In this document: positions 8,890-17,605 of the stretch, piece by piece | Position numbering within the stretch: the first letter of the stretch is position 1 | Layout: the number at the start of each line of letters is the position of its first letter | NCBI GenBank assembly: GCA_963818505.1 | Contig: CAWFSJ010000001.1 | Span: 744,001-808,000, forward strand | DNA from: JADKAV01 sp963818505 | Lineage (GTDB): Bacteria; Actinomycetota; Actinomycetes; S36-B12; UBA10799 | DNA length: 64,000 nt | Direction of reading: 5' to 3' | Notes under the pieces: generated by a model | The model's database searches: none | Seen by the model: the letters and a program-made list of their open reading frames with translations, nothing else | What the model was told of the DNA's origin: nothing | Position numbers and translations under genes: made by a program

Positions 8890-10122
8890 CTACGCCCGAC
8901 CCCGGCCCTGGGCCGTCGCCGCATCCCACAGCGCCTCGCGGGCGTCGGGGTGGGCCGCGTGGTCGATCAATTGGCGGACCTGCTCGCGCTCGTCGTTGCC
9001 GAAGATCTGGGCCAATCCGTACTCGGTCACGACGCTGGAGTGCTGGAAGGACGTGACCGGACCTTCGATCAGAGGCACGATCGTGGAGACCTGCGCGCGG
9101 GGGTGCCACGACGGCAGGGCGATGAAGGCCGAGCCGCCCGGCGAGTGCAGAGCCCCGACGATGAAGTCGGTGGACCCGCCGAAACCGGAGTAGATGCGCC
9201 CTTTGATCCGCGATGCGTTCGCCTGGCCGTAAAGGTCCACCTGTAGTGCGGAGTTGACACTGATCATCGACGGGGTCCGACTGATCCTGCCCGGGTTGTT
9301 GGTGACCTCCGTGCGACGCATACGCACCCGGCGGTTCTCATCGAGCCACTCGTAGAGGCGCTGACTGCCGAACACGAACGATGCGGTGAGCGGCACGTCG
9401 GAGTCGAAACAGCCCATGTCGTTGAGCGGGAGCACGCCGTCGGAGAACATCTCCGACCAGATGCGCAAACCCCGGCGTCCTGTCAAGGACGTGAGTACTG
9501 CATCCGGCACTCCCCCGATGCCCAGTTGCAGTGTGGCCCCGTCCGGGATCCTGCTGTAGATGCGCCCGGCGATCGCTTGGGCCACCTCGTCCGGCTCCTT
9601 TGGATCCAGGGCCATGAGGGGCTCGTCGACCTCGATGCAGTAGTCGATGTCGTCCACATGCACTACAGCGTCGCCGTAGGTGTGGGGCATCTGAGGGTTG
9701 ACCTGCGCGACGATAAGGCCGCCACGGTCGCGCACCGCTTCCAGTACCGCGGGCAGGATGTTCACCTCCAGCCCCATCGACACCACGCCGTCGCGGGGAG
9801 TGGATGTGTGCAGCAGCAGCACATCCACCGGCAGTTGGTAGCGCAGCATCACCGGCGTCAGGCTCAGTCGGCAGGGGTAGTACATCAACATCGGGCTCTT
9901 GCGCATGGCAGGACCGACGAAGGTGGTCTCGTGGACGACCTCCGGACGGCTCGGGATCCAACCCTGCGCGTTCAGCATGTGCAGGGTGTAGCTGCTGATC
10001 GCCTCGTCGACAACCTTCAGCAGCGTCTGCGGGGTGGCGAAGTTGCCTGGCGCCACGATGCGCGGATGAGGGCTCAGCGAAGCAAGCCGACTCGCGAGGT
10101 TCTCCGGTCGGACAGTCTTCAC
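8890..10122 (-). CDS. Acetyl-CoA hydrolase/transferase family protein
   Basis: About 410 residues of the acetyl-CoA hydrolase/CoA-transferase family (4-hydroxybutyrate or succinyl-CoA:acetate transferase type). Family landmarks are LQLGIGGVPDAV and SEMFSDGVL in the middle, the GFGGSTDFIVGA segment and the C-terminal VVTEYGLA. Family members move CoA between acyl groups through a glutamyl-CoA thioester; the acyl specificity is not readable. The GTG at 10122 overlaps the response-regulator stop (GTGA), and residues upstream of it in the open frame are not family-like. It is the last gene of the subtilase/kinase/regulator operon, an unusual partner for signalling genes. Confidence 0.8.
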   Translation of the reverse strand: MKTVRPENLASRLASLSPHPRIVAPGNFATPQTLLKVVDEAISSYTLHMLNAQGWIPSRPEVVHETTFVGPAMRKSPMLMYYPCRLSLTPVMLRYQLPVDVLLLHTSTPRDGVVSMGLEVNILPAVLEAVRDRGGLIVAQVNPQMPHTYGDAVVHVDDIDYCIEVDEPLMALDPKEPDEVAQAIAGRIYSRIPDGATLQLGIGGVPDAVLTSLTGRRGLRIWSEMFSDGVLPLNDMGCFDSDVPLTASFVFGSQRLYEWLDENRRVRMRRTEVTNNPGRISRTPSMISVNSALQVDLYGQANASRIKGRIYSGFGGSTDFIVGALHSPGGSAFIALPSWHPRAQVSTIVPLIEGPVTSFQHSSVVTEYGLAQIFGNDEREQVRQLIDHAAHPDAREALWDAATAQGRGRA

Positions 10123-10511
10123 AGTGTTGGCTCCATCTCCCCGCCGCCCTCGAGTACGCGATCGATCCAGTCGAGCAGCGTGCCCGGATCGAAGGGTTTC
10201 GGCAAGAATACGTTCGCCCCGGCACTCCAGCCAGCCCAAGTCGTGGCGTCGTCGGAAGCCGCAGTGAGCAGAATGACCGGAAGGTCCTTGGTGACTGATT
10301 TGGCCCGCAGCTCGGTCAGGACGTCCAAGCCGCTCATGCCCGGCATCATGATGTCCAGAACCACACAGTCCGGAAGGTCCTCCCCTGTCAGGGCGGCGAG
10401 CGCTGCAGGGCCGTCAACCGCTTCGACGACCGTGTGATCCTCGAGTTCAAGCGTGTCCCGAATGACGTCGCGAACACTCGGTTCGTCGTCGACGATCAGG
10501 ATCGTGGCCAT
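10119..10511 (-). CDS. Single-domain (CheY-like) response regulator
   Basis: 130 residues comprising only a receiver domain: acidic pair DDEPS near residue 8, phospho-acceptor Asp in VVLDIMMPGMSG near residue 53, conserved Thr (LLTAAS) and Lys (FLPKPF). There is no DNA-binding output domain, so it must act through a partner protein or phosphorelay. It starts directly after the stop of the kinase gene (one base spacing), making that kinase its obvious partner, and its stop overlaps the CoA-transferase start. Confidence 0.88.
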   Translation of the reverse strand: MATILIVDDEPSVRDVIRDTLELEDHTVVEAVDGPAALAALTGEDLPDCVVLDIMMPGMSGLDVLTELRAKSVTKDLPVILLTAASDDATTWAGWSAGANVFLPKPFDPGTLLDWIDRVLEGGGEMEPTL

Positions 10512-12692
10512 CTATTTCCCTCCCGGAGCCAGTTGCAGCACGAAAGTCGAACCTGCACCTGGAGTCGACTCAAGCCTAACGTCGCCGCCCATGGCGCGCG
10601 CGAGCTCCCTGGAGATGTGAAGCCCCAGGCCGCTGCCGCCTGTGCGCATCGTCATGGGATCCTCGATCCGGTAGAAGCGCTCGAATACCCGCTCCTGTTC
10701 GTCAGCGGCGATTCCTGGTCCGTGATCGGTCACCCGCACCTCAACCGCATCCTCGGACTTCGAATACGAGATCTCGATCGGCGAGCCCTTTGGTGTGTAC
10801 TTGATGGCGTTGCCCACCAGGTTGCCGATGACCTGCGCCACCCGGGTGGCATCGGCATTGACCCACAAAGGCTCGCTCGCTTCGATGCTCAGACGGCCCT
10901 CTACCTCCGGGAAGCCCTTGGCCGAACCCTCGACGACCTCGACGAGTTCCATAGGTGCGACCTCGACGGCCAACTGGTTGGCTGTGCTTGCCCTGGCTGC
11001 GATGAGTAGGTCGTCGACGAGCCGGGTCAGGTGGTTCGCCCTCTCCTCGATAGTGGCCAGAACTGAGTCCCGCTTCTCCTCGCTCATCCGGTCCCAGCGT
11101 GTGCGCAAGAGGCTCGCGTATCCGCGGATGGGCGTGATGGGGGTTCGCAGTTCATGGGAGACGGTTGCGATGAAGTCCGATTTCATCCGCTCGGCGCGCC
11201 GTTCCCGGGTCATGTCGCGGATGGTGAGGACACCAGCCGCCTCAGCCCCGGGCACATCCACTCGCATCACATGCAACGTGAGGGTCTGCTCGTCGCCGCG
11301 GGTGAACTCGACCTCCTGACCGAGGTCGCCGGAGGGCACGGCGATGATCCGCTCGATGACGTCGGGCAATTCGCCATGTTCAGGAACGCGCAGGCCCGTG
11401 ATGCGTTCAGCCGCCGGACTCCACAGCACGATTCGCCCGAACCCATCCACCACACAGATGCCGTCTGTGGCATGGTCGACGACCGCCTGCAGCTTCGCGG
11501 TCTCCTCGGTAAGAGCCGACAGCGTCTGCCCGGCCCGCATCGAACTTCCCACGGCCGCGGTCAGCGCAAGCAACGCCGGTTTGTCGGTCTCGGGCAGCGA
11601 CCACGACTGGGCCCAGGGCAGATGACGCGAAGCCCACTCGGGATCACGTTGGGTGCCGATGGCCAACACCCCGGCACCGGAGGCCTCCTCCAGCCGGATC
11701 GCCACGCCGGCGGTCCACGCGGCAGGCATCTGGTCCTCGGTCATGCTGACGACCTCGCGGGGTTTGACGGCCAGCGCAGTCCAGGCCGGATCGGCGCCGA
11801 AGCGCTCCCCTGAAGCCAGGACCACAGCGAACTCGTCTGCTCCGTACACCCGGCGCAGTGCCTCAGCCGCACGCGGGAGGACCTCTTCGGGAAGCCCGGG
11901 CGATGCCACCGCCTGGCCCAACTGCACCAACCAGCGACTGCGCTCGCGAGCCTCGGCGTGGGAGGAACTCGCGCGATAGGCATACCAGAGCGCAGCTGCG
12001 GGCAAGGCTGCGAAGGGGGCAAGGACAGGTGTGTTCTGAACGATGGACAGCGCCATTGTCGCGACGCCCACCGAGGCGACTGCCATGCCGATGCTGAGCA
12101 CCCACTGCTCGGCCAGGAATTCCGAGGGCGGCACGTCCGCGGCAGCGAAAAGGATGATCGACAACAGCACCAGGTTGAGGCCGGCGAACACCAGCGCGGC
12201 CACGAGCAACGCACCCAACGAACGGGCGCTGAACGTGTCAGAGCCGGCGTCCAGGACGTAGTAGGTCACCATCAGCCCGGTGGTCGCGATCGCGTACGAC
12301 GCCAGGTTGAACAGCGATTTGACCACCGGGCGGCGCATCACCGCAGCCACCAAGGCAAATCCGAGAAGACAGGTCACGGTTACCGTCAGTGGCGGCAGAA
12401 CCAGCACACCCCAAATCATCACCACCTCGACGAAGGCCAGTTCCTCCCAGGAGTCTGCGTGGCGAACCGGAACGTAGATGACCTCGGACAGAGCCGCGAG
12501 CACCAGGAACAGCGCCAACAACCACCACGGCGCCGGGTCGATGAGTTCGTCGGGCAGCGCCACCACCTCGGGCAGAACCGCCAGAACCGCCAGGCACAAC
12601 AGGCTCAGCGCGCCAACACTGAACACAACGAAGTTCACGGAAAGCCATGCGGGCCTGACGGGACGCAGGCCCTCTCGGACCTGCGTCATCAC
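10512..12692 (-). CDS. Membrane sensor histidine kinase with PAS domain
   Basis: 726 residues. The first 250 residues hold about seven or eight membrane segments, a possible ligand-sensing module resembling MASE-type domains. Residues about 255-385 look like a divergent GAF-type region, followed by a PAS domain (VVDHATDGICVVDGFGR). The kinase core has the H box FIATVSHELRTPITP, N box GNLVGNAIKYTP, G1 DHGPGIA, F box ERFYR and G2 GSGLGLHISREL. The gene sits 24 bases after the subtilase stop with a GAGGAGG site, and immediately before its receiver partner. The signal sensed is unknown; coupling with a secreted protease hints at an envelope or extracellular cue. Confidence 0.88.
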   Translation of the reverse strand: MMTQVREGLRPVRPAWLSVNFVVFSVGALSLLCLAVLAVLPEVVALPDELIDPAPWWLLALFLVLAALSEVIYVPVRHADSWEELAFVEVVMIWGVLVLPPLTVTVTCLLGFALVAAVMRRPVVKSLFNLASYAIATTGLMVTYYVLDAGSDTFSARSLGALLVAALVFAGLNLVLLSIILFAAADVPPSEFLAEQWVLSIGMAVASVGVATMALSIVQNTPVLAPFAALPAAALWYAYRASSSHAEARERSRWLVQLGQAVASPGLPEEVLPRAAEALRRVYGADEFAVVLASGERFGADPAWTALAVKPREVVSMTEDQMPAAWTAGVAIRLEEASGAGVLAIGTQRDPEWASRHLPWAQSWSLPETDKPALLALTAAVGSSMRAGQTLSALTEETAKLQAVVDHATDGICVVDGFGRIVLWSPAAERITGLRVPEHGELPDVIERIIAVPSGDLGQEVEFTRGDEQTLTLHVMRVDVPGAEAAGVLTIRDMTRERRAERMKSDFIATVSHELRTPITPIRGYASLLRTRWDRMSEEKRDSVLATIEERANHLTRLVDDLLIAARASTANQLAVEVAPMELVEVVEGSAKGFPEVEGRLSIEASEPLWVNADATRVAQVIGNLVGNAIKYTPKGSPIEISYSKSEDAVEVRVTDHGPGIAADEQERVFERFYRIEDPMTMRTGGSGLGLHISRELARAMGGDVRLESTPGAGSTFVLQLAPGGK

Positions 12693-12716
12693 GCCTCCTC
12701 GGGGGCAGTTAGGACG

Positions 12717-14627
12717 CTACCAATCCAGCACTGCCCAACGCCTGCTGTTCCACGTCTCGTTGGCCCAGCGGCGGCTCTCGTAGGTGAAGTCCGCCCAACG
12801 CCTGCTGGTCCACTCGTCGTTGGCCCAGCGGCGGCTGTCCCAGCTGTAGTCGGCCCAACGGCGGCTTTCCCACGCATCGGATGCCCAGCGCCGGCTCACC
12901 CAGGCGACGTCGGCCCAACGCCGACTCGCCCAGCGGCGGCTGTCCCACTGGCCCTCTTCCCACATCTCGACCACGCCAGGGTCCGTCTCGGACATCCGCA
13001 GCGACCAGGCGAAGGTCAGCCAGTCGTCGGCTGCCCAGCGCCGGCTCGCCCAACGGCGGCTCTCCCACACGGCCTCCAGCCACTCATCGTCGGCCCAGCG
13101 GCGGCTGACCCACTCGTCGGTCGCCCAGCGCCGGCTCGCCCAGTTGTCGCCTGCCCAGTGCCCGCCGGCCCAGCGACGGCTACCGAAGGTGGCGTCGTCG
13201 GCCATCAGTGCTTGTGCCAGTGCGGCCATCGACCACGAGTTGGCTGCCCAACGGCGACTCTGCTCGCTCAGCAGGACCCACGCCTTGGCAAGCGCCCTCA
13301 CATCGCCGTCTGCCCACGCCTGCGCGAACTGGGCCCACGTGGCCGCGTCAGCTTCGGCAGGGCCGTAGTCAGTTGTCGGCACGTCGGGCTTGGACGGCGG
13401 AGGCACCGGTTCGGCCAGCGCACCGGCCAGGTCCAGTCCGCCCTGTCCGGCGCCGGTCTTCGTGCGCAGAGTGCGACTGTCGTAGGCGGACGACATGAGT
13501 ACTCGCTTCGTCTGGTCCGGGCTCAGGCCGGGGCGTTCGCCCAGAAGGACGGCAACAGCGCCGGCAGCCACAGCGGCCGACATCGAGGTACCGGTTCCCT
13601 TGAGGAAGCCGTCGCCGACGTGTGAACCGGGGTTGTCCAGGTACGCCACACTCTGCGGGGCTGCAGTGGAGATCAGGGAGACACCGGGCGCGACCAGGTC
13701 GGGGCGACGCTTGCCGAACGCCTTGCCGAACGATGAGAAGTCCGCCACGGTGTCGTCGTCGCGCACAGCGGTGTCGGCCTCGTCCACAGCACCAACGACC
13801 AGCAGCAGCGGGTCCGTGGCCGGCGACGACAACTCCCCCGGGCCGTCGTTGCCGGAGGCGACCACCACGGTCACCCCGCGGAACCACAGGCGATCCAGCG
13901 ACCTGGTCAGCGGGTCCATCCACGGTGGAAGGGGGCTGTCGGTGCTCAGTGCGAGCATGGCCACCTGAAGGGATGGATCCTGCGCACGCTGATCGGCCAC
14001 GGCCTGTAGACCGGCAAGAACGCGGCTCAGATCCGTGCTGCCATCGCTGTCGGCGACCTGGACATCCAGCACCTTCGCACCGCTGGCAACTCCGCCGAAG
14101 TCCTGATCATCTCCGGCGACCAGGCCGGCCATGAACGTTCCGTGACCCAGGCCGTCTCCGGTCGGTCCGCCGGAGACATTGACATGGTCGCTGACATCGA
14201 TGTTCGCCGAGGGGTCCACGCCGGTGTCCACGACTGCCACGGTCACGCCTGAACCTGACGAGCCCTCAGGGGCGGCGATCGTCTGCTTGAACGTGTTCGT
14301 CTCGTCATTGCCTGCGGCAGCAGGCGCGGAGTTGAACTTCATGGTCACGTTCGGGACCACGAAGCTTCCTTCAGGAGCCGGCGCGGATGCGGGCAGCTCG
14401 GCCACGAGCGAGCTTGCCACCTCGAAACTCTGCAGCACCCGTCCGCCCAAGGCGCTCACGCCGTCACTGACCTGCTGCAGATCGCCGACGGTGGAGAGGA
14501 GAACCTGCTTGGTCGGCGTGTGGGCCGACAGTGCCGGGGCGCTCCCCATAGGGATGGCCAGGGCGCATGCCAGCGACAACGCCAGCAGCGGTTTCGGAAC
14601 CACGTTGTGGGCGTGTGCCTCATCCAT
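12717..14627 (-). CDS. Secreted subtilase (S8 peptidase) with C-terminal SRRWA repeat tail
   Basis: 636 residues. A signal peptide occupies residues 1-35. An inhibitor-like N-terminal region is followed by the S8 catalytic domain with all three residues: Asp in VAVVDTGVDP, His in GLGHGTFMAG and Ser in GTGTSMSAA. After about residue 415 comes an Ala/Trp-rich region and then, from residue 457 to the last residue, fourteen copies of SRRWA, many with a 10-residue period SRRWAxxxWx. Such a tail could bind cell wall or other polyanions; this is inference. The ATG at 14627 has a strong TAGGAGG. It begins an operon with a kinase, receiver and CoA-transferase, and is preceded by a structured leader region. 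Confidence 0.88.
   Translation of the reverse strand: MDEAHAHNVVPKPLLALSLACALAIPMGSAPALSAHTPTKQVLLSTVGDLQQVSDGVSALGGRVLQSFEVASSLVAELPASAPAPEGSFVVPNVTMKFNSAPAAAGNDETNTFKQTIAAPEGSSGSGVTVAVVDTGVDPSANIDVSDHVNVSGGPTGDGLGHGTFMAGLVAGDDQDFGGVASGAKVLDVQVADSDGSTDLSRVLAGLQAVADQRAQDPSLQVAMLALSTDSPLPPWMDPLTRSLDRLWFRGVTVVVASGNDGPGELSSPATDPLLLVVGAVDEADTAVRDDDTVADFSSFGKAFGKRRPDLVAPGVSLISTAAPQSVAYLDNPGSHVGDGFLKGTGTSMSAAVAAGAVAVLLGERPGLSPDQTKRVLMSSAYDSRTLRTKTGAGQGGLDLAGALAEPVPPPSKPDVPTTDYGPAEADAATWAQFAQAWADGDVRALAKAWVLLSEQSRRWAANSWSMAALAQALMADDATFGSRRWAGGHWAGDNWASRRWATDEWVSRRWADDEWLEAVWESRRWASRRWAADDWLTFAWSLRMSETDPGVVEMWEEGQWDSRRWASRRWADVAWVSRRWASDAWESRRWADYSWDSRRWANDEWTSRRWADFTYESRRWANETWNSRRWAVLDW
12720..13259 (-). 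repeat. Coding repeat array for the SRRWA tail
   Basis: The DNA encodes fourteen SRRWA units ending at the stop codon. The last five units, and some earlier ones, are spaced by exactly 30 bases, with recurrent plus-strand words such as GCCCAGCGGCGGCT and GCCCAACGCCTGCTG. Codon choice varies among copies, so the array is not a very recent duplication. Confidence 0.9.
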
Positions 14628-14690
14628 TGGGCACCTCCTAAGTCTGTCTTTCTAGGCATCGCCACACACGGGCCTTCACTGTTCGCCCGA

Positions 14691-14792
14691 ATGGGTGAAC
14701 GCCGGCCCATTGGGCCCGTCTTACACCCGAATGGGCCAACAGGTCGCGCTGAATCGAACCGATGCCCCCTGAACGCGCGACCACCGACCACC
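14691..14792 (-). promoter_or_regulatory. Structured leader or operator cluster upstream of the subtilase
   Basis: Within 220 bases upstream of the subtilase lie several dyads: CCCGAATGGG at both 14696-14705 and 14736-14745, palindrome GGCCCATTGGGCC at 14714-14726, and an 8-bp stem GGTCGCGC (14752-14759) with GCGCGACC (14785-14792). The repeated decamer suggests either protein operators or a folded 5' RNA. It resembles no riboswitch I know. A tRNA-like GGTTCGATTC lies inside the stem but the rest of a tRNA is missing. Confidence 0.45.
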
Positions 14793-14846
14793 CCGGTTTG
14801 ACACGCCGTTAGGCCAAAAGGGTGACACGTCGGTCACACCAGAGCC

Positions 14847-15338
14847 TCAACCGACGCGTGACATCCAGCGAACTGTGGAGTCGGCGCCCACCCGGAACGC
14901 CTCCAACTCGTCGTCCCAGGCCTGCCCGAGCAGGTCCGCGACACCCCCAGCCACATCCTCGCCACCCTCGAGCACCGCTCGCAGCCGCTGCTCGCCCACG
15001 AGGATGTCGCCGCTCGGGCCGGTGGCCGCCCGGAAGATTCCTCGGGAGGGAGTGAAGCAGAACCGTTCCCCGTAACCGGACGGGGTATCCTCCGTGATCT
15101 CGAAGCGCAGGTTCGGGAAACCTCGAAGGGCGCTGGCCATCTCGGCCCCGGCGCCCGGGTTGCCGAACCAGTGGATCTCACAGCGGGACATGCCGCTCTG
15201 GACAGGTTGCGCCGCCCAGTCGAACGGCTGCGTGCGCTCCACCGCGCGCTGCACCGCCCATTCGACATGGGAAATGAGCGCACGCGGACAACTGTGGATG
15301 AACACCACGCCACGGACGGGCGTTTGGCTACTGGCCAT
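14847..15338 (-). CDS. DUF3145 family protein
   Basis: 163 residues matching the actinobacterial DUF3145 family: N-terminal VVFIHSCPRALISHVEWA, central EIHWFGNPGAGAEMASAL and C-terminal LLGQAWDDELEAFRVGAD. The family is small, soluble and of unknown function, often near fatty-acid synthesis genes in actinomycetes, though such genes are not visible here. The ATG at 15338 has GAGGAG upstream. It is separated from the subtilase by the structured leader and from the upstream gene by a long hairpin, so it is probably monocistronic. Confidence 0.85.
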   Translation of the reverse strand: MASSQTPVRGVVFIHSCPRALISHVEWAVQRAVERTQPFDWAAQPVQSGMSRCEIHWFGNPGAGAEMASALRGFPNLRFEITEDTPSGYGERFCFTPSRGIFRAATGPSGDILVGEQRLRAVLEGGEDVAGGVADLLGQAWDDELEAFRVGADSTVRWMSRVG

Positions 15339-15496
15339 CAGGGTCTCCTCGTGTACTCGCTTCGCCTTCCCCAGCGTCGAGTGACATTCGCAGAACCACC
15401 TTGAGGATAACCACGGGTGGGCGCATCGGACAAACCGGCGGCCTGCGGCGTGTCGGGCTGGGTGTGGCCCGGCCCGCCTTGCCGAAACCGGCCCGC

Positions 15497-15564
15497 GTTA
15501 GAGGTTGTGCTGTTGGTTAGCGAATCCACGCGTTGTTTCGCTAACCAACAGCACAACCTCTAAC
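15497..15564. repeat. Perfect 28-bp inverted repeat
   Basis: Bases 15497-15524 are exactly complementary to 15537-15564, leaving a 12-base loop. The stem contains GGTTGTGCTGTTGG and so shares the TTGTGxTGTTG flavour of the palindromes after the DyP gene and aceE. It lies between two minus-strand genes and would form a very stable hairpin in either transcript. Confidence 0.85.
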
Positions 15565-15606
15565 CAACGCCCCGCGCATGGTCCAACCGCCCCGGCCCTG
15601 CCACCC

Positions 15607-16359
15607 TCACCGCTGCCAGCCGCGATAGCCGGCCAAGTCATCCGGGGTCGCTGCTGCGGCGGCCAGGATGGCGCTGGCCCGGTCCTGATCGAGATCGCCC
15701 ACGCGGACCACGGTGGTGCGGATGCTGAACACAACCGTGCTGTCCACCGGCACGAGGCACTGCCGCTCCACGCGCAGGAACGAATCGGGGCCGACCCGAT
15801 GCGCCGGGCCCAGCGGTGCATCGGGCACGAACAACTCGGGGTCGTCCATCAACGTCCAGTTCACCCGCCATCGGGGTTTGAACGCGGCCACGTCCATGGC
15901 CTTGGCCGTAGGAGCGGACAGGGTCTCGCGGTAGCGCGGCACCGGGTCGTGGATTGCCATGACGTCCTTGCCCAGCTTCTCAGCAAGGCTCCACCGGGAA
16001 GGGAAACACAGAACCCCGGCCACCAGGATCCACTGGCCGTCGCGCTGGGCCATCACACAGAGGTCGTCGCGCACCAACGCCGCCGCCTCGACCAAAGGAT
16101 GATCCCGGCCCTCAAGATCCTGGCCGACCCACCGAGCCACCGCTTCGCCCACCGATGCGCATTCGGCTTCCGTGCCAGGCAGCGAGGCGAACACTTCATC
16201 GCGCCGCTCTCGCAGCAACTCCCGCTTCAGGTCCAACTGCGGATCCAGCGGGTCGGGGTCCAGCCAGGTTGACATGTCCAGCGGCCGCAGACCCATGGTC
16301 AATCGGTGTGCTTTGCCCGAGAACACCTCGTCGGGCAGATCCTCGGGCTTCACCAGCAC
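15607..16359 (-). CDS. DUF3445 family (haem-dependent oxidative N-demethylase-like) protein
   Basis: 250 residues of the DUF3445 family. Typical features are TMGLRPLDMSTWL near the N-terminus, the central LVAGVLCFPSRWSLAEKLGKD block, the IHDPVPRYRE motif and the RVNWTL segment. Characterised relatives are haem-containing subunits of dimethylamine/N-methyl oxidative demethylases, but many members stand alone as here and their substrate is unknown. No partner subunit lies nearby. The start is uncertain: GTG at 16359 is used, and a second GTG two codons later is equally good. Confidence 0.78.
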   Translation of the reverse strand: MLVKPEDLPDEVFSGKAHRLTMGLRPLDMSTWLDPDPLDPQLDLKRELLRERRDEVFASLPGTEAECASVGEAVARWVGQDLEGRDHPLVEAAALVRDDLCVMAQRDGQWILVAGVLCFPSRWSLAEKLGKDVMAIHDPVPRYRETLSAPTAKAMDVAAFKPRWRVNWTLMDDPELFVPDAPLGPAHRVGPDSFLRVERQCLVPVDSTVVFSIRTTVVRVGDLDQDRASAILAAAAATPDDLAGYRGWQR

Positions 16360-16440
16360 CTCACCACGGCTGCGGGGTCAAGGTGTCGCGGGTGGCAGCA
16401 GCGGAAAACGCGCATGCTCGCAGGCTATCGGCGGCTAGGG

Positions 16441-17364
16441 TCAGGCGTTGGCGTGTGCGTGAAGGTAACCGATATGGCGAAGCGAGCCGTACCCTGCCAG
16501 GACGCCGCTCTTGGAAGCCTTGAGACGGTAGGTCCCGGTCTTGCTCGCGTTCTGCTCAACGAAGGTGACCTGGCCGTTCGCGACAGCGGACACCACGGCT
16601 ACATGGCCGTATCCGGTGCTGCCACCGGTCCACACGATGATGTCGCCCGGCACGGGGATGTACCCGTCGCCGGCGGGGTGCTTGGCGAAGGCGTCCTTCG
16701 GGGCTTTGTCCATGAGTTGGCCCGCGTTACCCATGATGTTGCTGGTCACCCAGCCCTGCGTGCGCACAAAACGGTTGACCAGTTCGACGCACTGATACTT
16801 GGTCCCGTAACTACCGCGGACCGCGCACCCACTGGCACAACCGTTACCCCCGTTGCTGCGCACATCCACGCCACGCCCGCCGAACCAATCGCTGCCTTTG
16901 ATCAACGAGGTCCCGAACGGCGACCATCCGTATGACTGCGGCACTGACGTCAGTGAAGCGGCCGCAGGCCGGCTCAACCGCGGTGCGGGCTCACCGCTGG
17001 CCGGACTGTCCGTCACGTTGAACGGCGCCCACTTGGAGGTCCACCGCGTTTCGAGGTCACGGCATGTCACGCGCAGGCGCCACTGCCCGACGGCACCGAC
17101 CTCCTGCGTCCAGGGGAACTGCAGGAAGCTCGAGGTCGCCTTGGCGCGGGGACCTTTCCAGACCTCGGTTCCCGCATCCCGCAGGATCAATCGACAGCGT
17201 GTGCCCCGCGGCACGAACGCTCCCACCGAACTGTCAGACCCCGCAGGTACGGTGGCGGGGACGTCGACGAGTTCGAGGCGGACCGGGTCGGTGACCATCG
17301 CATGCGAGGGGACCGTCGGCAGCAACACCGCGATCGCGGCAAGGCCAACGGCGATGCGCTTCAC
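16441..17364 (-). CDS. Secreted CHAP-domain cell-wall hydrolase
   Basis: About 307 residues from a GTG start at 17364. The N-terminus (KRIAVGLAAIAVLLPTVPSHA) is a Sec signal. Residues about 30-130 form a beta-sandwich-like region, and the C-terminal half is a CHAP/NlpC-type amidase fold with the catalytic Cys in YQCVELVNRF, His in YGHVAVV and a following Glu/Asn (FVEQNAS). Extra cysteines (GCASGCAV) precede the active Cys. CHAP enzymes cut peptidoglycan cross-bridges or the amide to the glycan. An upstream TTG at 17400 could extend the protein by 12 residues, but a promoter ending near 17405 leaves that start almost no leader. Confidence 0.82.
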   Translation of the reverse strand: MKRIAVGLAAIAVLLPTVPSHAMVTDPVRLELVDVPATVPAGSDSSVGAFVPRGTRCRLILRDAGTEVWKGPRAKATSSFLQFPWTQEVGAVGQWRLRVTCRDLETRWTSKWAPFNVTDSPASGEPAPRLSRPAAASLTSVPQSYGWSPFGTSLIKGSDWFGGRGVDVRSNGGNGCASGCAVRGSYGTKYQCVELVNRFVRTQGWVTSNIMGNAGQLMDKAPKDAFAKHPAGDGYIPVPGDIIVWTGGSTGYGHVAVVSAVANGQVTFVEQNASKTGTYRLKASKSGVLAGYGSLRHIGYLHAHANA

Positions 17365-17412
17365 AGGGGGTCCGCTTCCGCTCGACAGGTACCGCTTCAA
17401 GTGCTTCGCGTG

Positions 17413-17441
17413 AAGTTAGCGACAGGTAAATCACCGGTCAA
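17413..17441 (-). promoter_or_regulatory. Sigma70-type promoter for the CHAP gene
   Basis: On the minus strand TTGACC (17441-17436) is followed after exactly 17 bases by TAACTT (17418-17413). Initiation near 17405 would give a leader of about 40 bases before the GTG at 17364. Confidence 0.6.
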
Positions 17442-17592
17442 GGGGTATAACGGGCATTTCGGACAGTCATCGGCAAGGCGTCCGATTTTCGAACTCGCAT
17501 GCTCCGCTGAGCCCACCTGTCCCCCTCAGCGGACACCGATAACGCAGCGCGACCGGTCGATGACAACGCGGCGTCGAACGCCTTGCCGCTGG

Positions 17593-17598
17593 TACCTT
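17593..17598 (+). promoter_or_regulatory. Putative leaderless -10 box
   Basis: TACCTT ends 7 bases before the ATG at 17606, with no ribosome binding site between, the recurring arrangement described in the findings. Confidence 0.4.
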
Positions 17599-17605
17599 CG
17601 GCGCC

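Noticed and set aside
11958..13625. 555-codon plus-strand open frame over the kinase and subtilase
   Set aside because: It is the antisense of two well-supported genes; its Pro/Ala repeats are the reverse reading of the SRRWA array.
14742..14800. tRNA-like segment with GGTTCGATTC
   Set aside because: No acceptor, D or anticodon arm can be built around it; the 8-bp stem encloses only 25 bases.
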